Shown one piece after another: positions 50,132 through 56,760 of a stretch of 64,000 bases of DNA. Every line of letters begins with the position of its first letter. Position 1 is the stretch's first letter. Location of the stretch: positions 8,861,001 through 8,925,000 of the forward strand of contig NZ_FPJG01000006.1 in assembly GCF_900119165.1 (NCBI RefSeq), given 5' to 3'. Below the pieces are notes generated by a model. The model saw only the letters and a program-made list of their open reading frames with translations, did no database searches and was not told the origin of the DNA. The stretch is from Amycolatopsis australiensis. GTDB lineage: Bacteria; Actinomycetota; Actinomycetes; Mycobacteriales; Pseudonocardiaceae. The translations under genes and the position numbers were made by a program.

Positions 50132-50481
50132 GCGGCGGCGCTCCGGTGATCGCCGCCGGCCTTGGCGGCGGGCTCGACGGCCGCGTTCTTGCGCGGGCGG
50201 CCGCGGGGCCGCTTGCGCGCGATCACGACGCCGCGCTCGAAGATCTCGCCGCCCCAGACGCCCCACGGCTCGCGGCGGGCCAGTGCGCCCGCCAGGCAGG
50301 CCTCGCGGACCGGGCAGTCCGCGCACTGGGCCTTGGCGCGCTCGAGCTCGGCCGGGGACTCCGCGAACCACAGGTCCGCGTCGCCCGAACGGCAGGGCAG
50401 GGCCGCGTCCGGCACGGCGATCGGGTCGAGCAGGTCGGCGAATATTGCCTCACCCGAGGTGTAGGCGATGGCCGAAGACAT
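50128..50481 (-). CDS. whiB7: WhiB7/WblC iron-sulfur transcription factor
   Basis: 117 aa. Four iron-sulfur cysteines at 30, 53, 56 and 62 (LPCRS, AQCADCPVREAC), the GVWGG turn at 74-78, and the AT-hook RPRGRPRK at 91-98 that singles out WhiB7 among WhiB proteins. It binds the primary sigma factor and AT-rich DNA just upstream of -35 boxes and switches on intrinsic antibiotic resistance, including its own gene. ATG 50481 lies seven bases after AGGAGG. The gene is preceded by a long structured leader with an 85-codon ORF and an intrinsic terminator, and is followed by a coupled small gene. Confidence 0.96.
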   Translation of the reverse strand: MSSAIAYTSGEAIFADLLDPIAVPDAALPCRSGDADLWFAESPAELERAKAQCADCPVREACLAGALARREPWGVWGGEIFERGVVIARKRPRGRPRKNAAVEPAAKAGGDHRSAAA

Positions 50482-50561
50482 GGCAGTTCCTCCTTGTGTC
50501 GCACGGGTTTTCGGTTGGGAGATGGAGCTGGGCAACGCTGGTCCTCTTGGGTTGTGCAGCC

Positions 50562-50611
50562 AAAAACACGAAGGCCGCGGATCCGGGTTTTCCGGTTCCG
50601 CGGCCTTCGTG
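50562..50611 (-). terminator. Intrinsic terminator in the whiB7 leader (attenuator)
   Basis: Perfect 15-bp stem CACGAAGGCCGCGGA (50567-50581) with TCCGCGGCCTTCGTG (50597-50611); the loop contains a second small stem CCGG/CCGG. On the minus strand it is followed by TTTTT (50566-50562). It begins 20 bases after the stop of the leader ORF and ends 80 bases before the whiB7 ATG. Confidence 0.9.
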
Positions 50612-50631
50612 AGCCTCGTGTCCTGACTAGG

Positions 50632-50889
50632 TCAGGAACTTCGCTCCCGTATCGACAACGGAACACGGAACTGCTTGACGGTCGGCAGATCGGCCTGCGG
50701 GTACGCGGCGAGAACGCCCTGCGTCCCGAAGACGACGACACCGGTGGCCCAACGCCGCTCGACGCGACGCATGCCACGGATCTCGTGCGCGCTCACGGAC
50801 ACACCGGTGCCCGGGCGCTGATCGGCCGCGACTTCCGCGGCGCAGGACAGACGGGTGCCCGGGTTCGTGAGCGTGATGTTGATGGTCAT
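50632..50889 (-). CDS. Leader ORF upstream of whiB7
   Basis: 85 aa, no recognised family. Good start: AAGGAGG then eleven bases then ATG at 50889. Reads MTINITLTNPGTRLSCAAEV, with a middle GMRRVERRWATGVVVFG and a charged end SIRERSS. Its stop at 50632-50634 lies 20 bases before the attenuator hairpin. Because it fills the leader between the promoter-like site and the terminator, it may serve as the upstream ORF whose translation rate governs whiB7 read-through, as described for shorter uORFs in mycobacteria. It could equally be an independent small gene. Confidence 0.7.
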   Translation of the reverse strand: MTINITLTNPGTRLSCAAEVAADQRPGTGVSVSAHEIRGMRRVERRWATGVVVFGTQGVLAAYPQADLPTVKQFRVPLSIRERSS

Positions 50890-50955
50890 TTCACCGGCAC
50901 CTCCTTCTGTACTCTGCACACACGGCGCCCGACGGCGCTTCACGTGGATCCCCAG

Positions 50956-50974
50956 CCGAGCCCTTCGGGCTCGG
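50956..50974 (-). other. Hairpin at the 5' end of the whiB7 leader
   Basis: CCGAGCCC (50956-50963), loop TTC, GGGCTCGG (50967-50974). If transcription starts about seven bases after the -10 box, this hairpin is the very 5' end of the transcript and would stabilise it. Confidence 0.6.
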
Positions 50975-50981
50975 TACTGGC

Positions 50982-51011
50982 AGGTTATTGCCCCCCACCA
51001 CACCGGGGCAA
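50982..51011 (-). promoter_or_regulatory. Candidate whiB7 promoter
   Basis: Read leftward: -35 TTGCCC (51011-51006), 18-base spacer, -10 TAACCT (50987-50982). Immediately upstream, 51012-51040, is an A/T-rich tract unusual for this genome (TTAATTG, GATTTTCCCG), matching the WhiB7-autoactivated promoter layout in which the AT-hook contacts DNA above the -35. The rest of the 309-base gap to uvrD2 shows no gene. Confidence 0.7.
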
Positions 51012-51198
51012 CTCAATTAACGGGAAAATCCTCGAAGTTACGAAGATCGCCCCTGAGCAGCGGGTTCGCCGCGTCGATCATGGCTCGGACGCGGTCAACA
51101 CCACGTCGGCGCGCCCAAGCCGCGTCCTCGGCGCCGCGGCCACGGCGCCGCCGAACAAGCCCCTGCCCGAAAGGTTCGCCCCATCGGGCAGGACGCCG

Positions 51199-53289
51199 TC
51201 ACGAGCCCGCGGCCCGCACCACGCCCAGGATCTCCGCGCCGAACCGCTCCAGCTTCGTCGCGCCGATCCCCGAGATCGACACCAGCGCCGCCTCGTCCGC
51301 CGGCCGCTGCTCGGCGATCGCCATCAGCGTCGCGTCCGTGAACACCACGAACGCCGGCACCTTCAGCTCCCTGGCCCGCTCGCCCCGCCACGCCTTCAGC
51401 CGCTCCAGCAGCCCCTCATCCACTGTGGACGGGCACCGCCCGCACCGGCCCAGCTTGACCTCGAGCGTCTCGAGCAGCGGTCCGCCGCACACGCGGCAGC
51501 GCGTCTTGATCGGCGTCGCCGGCTTCTGCTGGGAACGGGCCACCCTGGCCGCCGGGTGGTCCTCCGGGATCAGGCCGTACAGGAACCGGCTGCGCCGCCG
51601 GTTGCGGCGCGCGCCCGGCGTGCGGGCCAGCGCCCACGACAGCCACAGGTGCTCGCGAGCCCGCGTGACGCCGACGTAGAACAGCCGCCGCTCCTCCTCG
51701 ATCGCCGCTTCGTCGTCGCCGGCGTGCAGGATCGGCATCGTGCCCTCGGCCAGGCCGACGAGGAACACCGCGTCCCACTCCAGGCCCTTCGCCGCGTGCA
51801 GCGACGCCAGCGTGACGCCCTCGACCGTCGGCGGGTGCTGGGCCGCGGCGCGCTGGTCCAGCTCGGCGCAGAAGCGAGGCAGGTCGGCGTCGGAAACCGT
51901 CGACGCCAGCTCTTCGGCCAGCTCGACGATCGCCAGGAGCGCGTCCCAGCGTTCCTTCGCCGCGCCACCGGCGGGCGGCGACTCGGTGAGCCCGACGCGG
52001 GCGAGCACGGACCGGACCGTCGTGACCAGGTCGGAGCTGCCGTCGCCGCTCGCCGCGCGCAGCGCCGACATCGCCTGCCGGACCTCCGTCCGGTTGAAGA
52101 ACCGCTCGCCGCCGCGGACCAGGTACGGGATGCCGGCCTCGGCCAGCGCCGACTCGTACGCCTCCGACTGGGCGTTCACCCGGTAGAGGATCGCGATCTC
52201 GCTCGCCGCGACGCCGCCGTCGAGCAGCTCGCGCACCCGGCGGGCGACGGCTTCGGCCTCCACCGACTCGTCGTCGAACTCCGCGAAGCGCGGCTCCGGA
52301 CCCGACGGCCGCTGCCCGATCAGCTTCAGCCGCGAGCCCGCCGGACGGCCCCGCGCCGCGCCGATCACGCGGTTCGCCAGCGCGACGACCTCGGGTGTCG
52401 ACCGGTAGTCACGCTCGAGCCGCACGACGGTCGCGTCCGGGTAGCGCCGCGTGAACTCCAGCAGCGGCCGCGGGGACGCGCCGCCGAACGAATAGATCGT
52501 CTGGTTGGCATCGCCGACGACGGTCAGGTCGTCACGGCCGCCGAGCCACGCGTCGAGCAGGCGCTGCTGCAGCGGCGTGACGTCCTGGTACTCGTCGACG
52601 ACGAAGCAGCGGTACCGGTCCCGGAACTCTTCGGCGACGACGCCGTGCTCCTCGAGCACCGCCGTCGTGTGCAGCAGGAGGTCGTCGAAGTCGAGGACCT
52701 GCGCGGCGTTCTTCAGCTCTTCGTAGGTCCGGTAGACCTCGGCGATCTGCGCCGCCGGCGCCGGGATGTCCCGCTGGGCGCGCGCCGTCACGGCCGGGTA
52801 GTCCTCCGGGCTGATCAGGGACGCCTTCGCCCACTCGATCTCGCTCGCCAGGTCGCGCAGGACCTCGACCTCGGTGCCGAGCCGGGCCCGGTTCGCGGCC
52901 TGGCCGACGAACCGCAGCTTGTTCTCCATCAGGTCCCACGGCCGGTCGCCGATCACGCGCGGCCAGAAGTAGCGCAGCTGGCGGCGGGCGGCGGCGTGGA
53001 ACGTCAGCGCCTGCGCCGACTCGACGCCGAGGCCGCGCAGCCGCGTCCGCATCTCCCCCGCGGCCCGCGTCGTGAACGTCACGGCGAGCACCTGACCGGC
53101 CGAGACGTGCCCGGAGCGCACCAGGTGGGCGATCCGGTGGGTGATCGTGCGGGTCTTGCCCGTGCCGGCCCCGGCGAGCACGCAGACCGGCCCCCGCGGG
53201 GCGCTGGCGGCGGCGCGCTGCTCGGGGTCGAGCCCGTCGAGCAGACGGTTCAGGCTGCTGGGTGAAAGTACGCCGGTCACGTCCGGCAT
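51199..53289 (-). CDS. uvrD2: DNA helicase UvrD2
   Basis: 696 aa superfamily 1A helicase. Walker [10 protein letters not shown] at 40-48, [55 protein letters not shown] and [10 protein letters not shown] are all intact. After the motor come a four-Cys zinc motif (CRVCGG and CGRCP) and an HRDC domain ending [20 protein letters not shown], the UvrD2-specific architecture. The mycobacterial gene next to whiB7 has the same design. ATG 53289 is used; the open frame extends 42 codons further without family match. Confidence 0.95.
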   Translation of the reverse strand: MPDVTGVLSPSSLNRLLDGLDPEQRAAASAPRGPVCVLAGAGTGKTRTITHRIAHLVRSGHVSAGQVLAVTFTTRAAGEMRTRLRGLGVESAQALTFHAAARRQLRYFWPRVIGDRPWDLMENKLRFVGQAANRARLGTEVEVLRDLASEIEWAKASLISPEDYPAVTARAQRDIPAPAAQIAEVYRTYEELKNAAQVLDFDDLLLHTTAVLEEHGVVAEEFRDRYRCFVVDEYQDVTPLQQRLLDAWLGGRDDLTVVGDANQTIYSFGGASPRPLLEFTRRYPDATVVRLERDYRSTPEVVALANRVIGAARGRPAGSRLKLIGQRPSGPEPRFAEFDDESVEAEAVARRVRELLDGGVAASEIAILYRVNAQSEAYESALAEAGIPYLVRGGERFFNRTEVRQAMSALRAASGDGSSDLVTTVRSVLARVGLTESPPAGGAAKERWDALLAIVELAEELASTVSDADLPRFCAELDQRAAAQHPPTVEGVTLASLHAAKGLEWDAVFLVGLAEGTMPILHAGDDEAAIEEERRLFYVGVTRAREHLWLSWALARTPGARRNRRRSRFLYGLIPEDHPAARVARSQQKPATPIKTRCRVCGGPLLETLEVKLGRCGRCPSTVDEGLLERLKAWRGERARELKVPAFVVFTDATLMAIAEQRPADEAALVSISGIGATKLERFGAEILGVVRAAGS

Positions 53290-53345
53290 CCTCGCAGAGG
53301 GGGACGGGGAATCGGGGCAGGGGCACGCGGCCGTATCCTGGTCAT

Positions 53346-54074
53346 ATGGCGGGACAGCAGGACAAGGAAGCGGCCAAGCAGGCCAAGAAGGAGAAGCGCG
53401 CGGCGAGCAAGGCACGCCGTGGCCAGCTCTTCGAGGCCTTCAAGATGCAGCGCAAGGAAGACCCGTGGCTCATCCCGTGGATGGTCGGGGCGATCATCGT
53501 CGTCGCCGGCGTCCTGTTCGGGGTCGGGTTCTTCTTCCACGCGCAGTGGGTGCTGCTGCCGCTCGGCCTGATCCTCGGCGGTCTCGTCGCCATGATCATC
53601 TTCGGCCGCCGGGTGCAGAAGACCGTCTATTCGAAGGCCGACGGCCAGCCCGGCGCCGCGGCGTGGGCGCTGGAGAACCTGCGCGGCCGCTGGAAGGTGA
53701 CGCCGACCGTCGCGGCGACCACCCAGCTGGACGCCGTGCACCGCGTGCTCGGCGGCCCGGGCGTGGTCCTCGTCGCCGAGGGCGCACCGCACCGCGTCAA
53801 GACCCTGCTCGCCCAGGAGAAGAAGCGCGTCTCCCGCCTGGTCGGCGACACGCCGATCTACGACGTGATCATCGGGCACGAAGAGAAGCAGGTCCCGCTG
53901 AAGAAGCTCCAGGGCTACCTGATGAAGCTCCCGCGCAACCTCAAGCCGGCCCAGGTCGACGCGCTCGAGGCGAAGCTGGCCGCACTCGGCAACCGCGGCG
54001 CGGCGCTGCCGAAGGGCCCGATGCCCGCCGGCGCGAAGATGCGCAACGTCCAGCGCACGATCCGCCGCCGCTGA
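53346..54074 (+). CDS. DUF4191 membrane protein
   Basis: 242 aa. A basic N-terminus ([20 protein letters not shown]), two membrane segments ([24 protein letters not shown], and [19 protein letters not shown]), then a conserved cytosolic domain with [25 protein letters not shown] and [15 protein letters not shown]. Actinobacterial family without known function; it commonly lies in front of an RDD gene and glnA, as here. ATG 53346 gives [20 protein letters not shown] precedes, with no strong ribosome site. Convergent with the RDD gene. Confidence 0.88.
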   Translation: MAGQQDKEAAKQAKKEKRAASKARRGQLFEAFKMQRKEDPWLIPWMVGAIIVVAGVLFGVGFFFHAQWVLLPLGLILGGLVAMIIFGRRVQKTVYSKADGQPGAAAWALENLRGRWKVTPTVAATTQLDAVHRVLGGPGVVLVAEGAPHRVKTLLAQEKKRVSRLVGDTPIYDVIIGHEEKQVPLKKLQGYLMKLPRNLKPAQVDALEAKLAALGNRGAALPKGPMPAGAKMRNVQRTIRRR

Positions 54075-54088
54075 CCCCGCTCATGAAG

Positions 54089-54118
54089 AAGGCCCCGTCC
54101 GATCCCGGACGGGGCCTT
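54089..54118. terminator. Bidirectional intrinsic terminator
   Basis: AAGGCCCCGTCC (54089-54100), six-base loop, GGACGGGGCCTT (54107-54118), then TTCTC. Serves the convergent DUF4191 and RDD genes. Confidence 0.9.
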
Positions 54119-54127
54119 TCTCGTGCT

Positions 54128-54613
54128 TCAGCGCATCCGGATGACGACGGTGCCGGTCAGCCGGTCGAGCCAGCTGCGGCCGTCGGCGTTGCGGACCGCC
54201 GCCGGGATGATGACGAACGTCAGCACCGCCCGCACCAGCGCCCGCAGCGGCCCGACCAGCGCGGCGCCGTCGAGCCGGGCGACGCGGATGCCGACGATGC
54301 CCATGCCGGGCGTGAAGCCGAAGAAGCCGGCGGAGACGACCGAGATGATCGCCCACACGCCGCCGGACCACAGGTTGAAGTTCTGCATCGCGACCGGGTC
54401 CTGCAGGCTCGGGTGCAGGAAGATGGCCGTGACCAGCGCCGCGATGACGAGGTCGACGATCAGCCCGAGCAGCCGGGCCCCGCCGCTCGCCGCCGACCCG
54501 ACGCCCGATTCGGGCAAACCGAACTTCTCGCCCGGCCAGCGCGGTGCGTGCTGATCAGCGGCCTGCCGCCCGTCGCCGGTGCCGGGCAGCCATTCACCGG
54601 TCCATCTCGCCAC
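54128..54613 (-). CDS. RDD family membrane protein
   Basis: 161 aa. RDD domains have two or three membrane helices with Arg-Asp-Asp; here ARLLGLIVDLVIAALVTAIFL, WSGGVWAIISVVSAGFFGFTPGMGIVGIRVARL and LVRAVLTFVIIPAA are visible. Function unknown; some members are transporters or membrane subunits. The GTG at 54613 gives VARWTGEWLPG; ATG 54646 is possible. Divergent from glnA with a 174-base gap that holds the GlnR operator, so its promoter region is shared. Confidence 0.85.
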   Translation of the reverse strand: MARWTGEWLPGTGDGRQAADQHAPRWPGEKFGLPESGVGSAASGGARLLGLIVDLVIAALVTAIFLHPSLQDPVAMQNFNLWSGGVWAIISVVSAGFFGFTPGMGIVGIRVARLDGAALVGPLRALVRAVLTFVIIPAAVRNADGRSWLDRLTGTVVIRMR

Positions 54614-54681
54614 CCGTCCAGGGTATGCCGGTGGCGCACACCACATCCGCCCTGGTCGGATAGCCGGTATCCACCCACCCG

Positions 54682-54719
54682 TTAACACCGGCGAAACATA
54701 CGGGTGACGGTCGGGCAAC
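54682..54719 (+). promoter_or_regulatory. GlnR operator upstream of glnA
   Basis: Four five-base boxes with exact six-base spacing: TTAAC (54682-54686), GAAAC (54693-54697), GTGAC (54704-54708) and GCAAC (54715-54719). This is the actinobacterial a1-b1-a2-b2 GlnR pattern (gTnAc-n6-GaAAc repeated). A TAGCGT at 54730-54735 would be the -10 box. Confidence 0.85.
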
Positions 54720-54787
54720 ACCGCGCTCTTAGCGTGAGCCGAAGAGAGCACTGCCGTACGAGCTCGAACGAGAAGGAGTCACCGAGG

Positions 54788-56212
54788 GTGCCCACTACTC
54801 CAGACGACATTCAGCGCCTCATCGCCGACGAGAATGTAGAGGTCGTCGACGTCAGGTTCTGCGACCTGCCCGGCGTGATGCAGCACTTCACGGTCCCCGC
54901 GACGGCGTTCGACAACGACGCCATCGACGAGGGCCTCGCGTTCGACGGCTCCTCGGTGCGTGGTTTCCAGTCGATCCACGAGTCCGACATGCTGCTGCTG
55001 CCCGACCTGGACACGGCGCGGATCGACCCGTTCCGCAAGGCGAAGACGTTGTCGATCAACTTCTTCGTGCACGACCCGTTCACGCGTGAGGCGTACAGCC
55101 GTGACCCGCGCAACATCGCGCGCAAGGCCGAGCAGTACATCGCGGAGTACGGCGTCGCCGACAACGTGTTCTTCGGCCCCGAAGCCGAGTTCTACATCTT
55201 CGACTCGGTCCGCTTCGACTCCGCCGAGCACGCCTCCTTCCACGAGATCGACTCGATCGAGGGCTGGTGGAACACCGGCGCCGACGAGGACGGCGGCAAC
55301 CAGGGCTACAAGACGAAGTTCAAGGGCGGCTACTTCCCGGTCCCGCCGGTCGACCACTTCGCCGACCTGCGCGACGACATCGTCCGCAACCTGACGAACT
55401 CGGGTTTCACCATCGAGCGCGCGCACCACGAGGTGGGCACCGCCGGGCAGACCGAGATCAACTACAAGTTCAACACGCTGCTGCACGCCGCGGACGATCT
55501 GCAGCTGTTCAAGTACATCGTGAAGAACACGGTGTTCGCCGCGGGCAAGACGGCGACGTTCATGCCGAAGCCGCTCGCCGGCGACAACGGCTCGGGCATG
55601 CACTGCCACCAGTCGCTGTGGAAGGACGGCCAGCCGCTGTTCCACGACGAGTCGGGCTACGCCGGCCTGTCGGACACCGCGCGCCACTACATCGGCGGCC
55701 TGCTCAAGCACGCGCCGAGCCTGCTGGCCTTCACGAACCCGACGGTGAACTCCTACCACCGCCTGGTCCCGGGCTTCGAGGCGCCGGTCTCGCTGGTCTA
55801 CTCGCAGCGCAACCGCTCGGCGTGCGTCCGCATCCCGATCACGGGCAACAACCCGAAGGCGAAGCGCGCGGAGTTCCGCTGCCCGGACTCGTCGGGCAAC
55901 CCGTACCTGGCGTTCTCGGCGATGATGATGGCGGGCCTCGACGGCATCCGCAACAAGATCGAGCCGCCGGACCCGATCGACAAGGACCTCTACGAGCTCC
56001 CGCCGGAGGAGGCGAAGAACGTCCAGCAGGTCCCGGGCGACCTGGCCACGGTGCTCGACACGCTGGAGGCCGACCACGACTACCTCCTCGAGGGTGGCGT
56101 GTTCACGCCGGACGTGATCGAGACATGGATCTCGTACAAGCGCGAGAACGAAATCGACCCGCTGCGGCTGCGCCCGCACCCGTACGAGTTCGCCCTGTAC
56201 TACGACGTGTGA
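54788..56212 (+). CDS. glnA: Glutamine synthetase, type I
   Basis: 474 aa. Converts glutamate and ammonia to glutamine with ATP. Seen: latch residues in [18 protein letters not shown], metal and nucleotide sites [12 protein letters not shown] and [12 protein letters not shown], the active-site [21 protein letters not shown], the flap [17 protein letters not shown] and the adenylylation Tyr at about 402 in [11 protein letters not shown]. That Tyr makes it a target of GlnE, encoded just downstream. GTG 54788 is used; the open frame upstream covers the GlnR region. Homolog of the GSI-beta dodecamer. A hairpin terminator follows. Confidence 0.97.
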   Translation: MPTTPDDIQRLIADENVEVVDVRFCDLPGVMQHFTVPATAFDNDAIDEGLAFDGSSVRGFQSIHESDMLLLPDLDTARIDPFRKAKTLSINFFVHDPFTREAYSRDPRNIARKAEQYIAEYGVADNVFFGPEAEFYIFDSVRFDSAEHASFHEIDSIEGWWNTGADEDGGNQGYKTKFKGGYFPVPPVDHFADLRDDIVRNLTNSGFTIERAHHEVGTAGQTEINYKFNTLLHAADDLQLFKYIVKNTVFAAGKTATFMPKPLAGDNGSGMHCHQSLWKDGQPLFHDESGYAGLSDTARHYIGGLLKHAPSLLAFTNPTVNSYHRLVPGFEAPVSLVYSQRNRSACVRIPITGNNPKAKRAEFRCPDSSGNPYLAFSAMMMAGLDGIRNKIEPPDPIDKDLYELPPEEAKNVQQVPGDLATVLDTLEADHDYLLEGGVFTPDVIETWISYKRENEIDPLRLRPHPYEFALYYDV

Positions 56213-56236
56213 TCGGCGCGTAGTACGGCCAAGGAC

Positions 56237-56276
56237 ACGCCGGCGGCGAGGAGCGAAAAGCCCTCGCCGCCGGCGT
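56237..56276 (+). terminator. glnA terminator
   Basis: 15-bp stem ACGCCGGCGGCGAGG (56237-56251) with CCTCGCCGCCGGCGT (56262-56276), loop AGCGAAAAGC, followed by TTCTTCG. Starts 24 bases past the stop. Confidence 0.92.
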
Positions 56277-56314
56277 TTCTTCGTCAGCCGAGCCTGGGGC
56301 CGCCCGCCTGCCGC

Positions 56315-56746
56315 TCACTCCGCGGTCGACAGCAGCTTCAGGTCCGCGCCCGCCGCTTCGAACCTGGCTCGCGGGTCCTCCACCAGCTTGCGGCGCTCCA
56401 AGTCCATCAGGCCCAGCGTGCAGGTGATCTCCGCCGCCGGCGTGCCGTCCACCTTCACGATGTTCGAGTCCATCCGGAACGTCTTGCCGCTGCCGAACTT
56501 CACGTCGCACGTCACGTCCACCACGTCGCCCGCGCGCAGCTCGCGGCGGAACACCACGTGCGTCTCCAGCAGCACCGCCGCCAGCTTCTCCGCCGTGAAA
56601 CCCGCCAGGCCGCCCGCCGCTTCCAGCAGCTCCAGGCGCGCTACCTCGCCGTACGAGTGGTACACGGCGTGGTTCAGGTGGCCCAGGGTGTCCAGTTCGT
56701 AGTGCCGGACCTTGATCCTCGTCCGGAACGGCTCGCGCTCAGTCAC
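56315..56746 (-). CDS. Acyl-CoA thioesterase (4HBT hotdog fold)
   Basis: 143 aa. Family start TRIKVRHYELDTLGHLNHAVYHSY contains the catalytic Asp-like region (YELDTLGHLNH) of YbgC/FadM-type thioesterases; then VLLETHVVFRRELRAGD and the beta strands of the hotdog sheet. Hydrolyses acyl-CoA or aryl-CoA; substrate unknown. The start is GTG 56746, 14 bases downstream of the glnE stop (56761), so it may be the last gene of the glnE transcript. Confidence 0.88.
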   Translation of the reverse strand: MTEREPFRTRIKVRHYELDTLGHLNHAVYHSYGEVARLELLEAAGGLAGFTAEKLAAVLLETHVVFRRELRAGDVVDVTCDVKFGSGKTFRMDSNIVKVDGTPAAEITCTLGLMDLERRKLVEDPRARFEAAGADLKLLSTAE

Positions 56747-56760
56747 CGGCCCACTGTAGG

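Noticed and set aside
54704..54787. N-terminal extension of glnA
   Set aside because: It covers the GlnR operator and promoter and adds residues not seen in glutamine synthetases.
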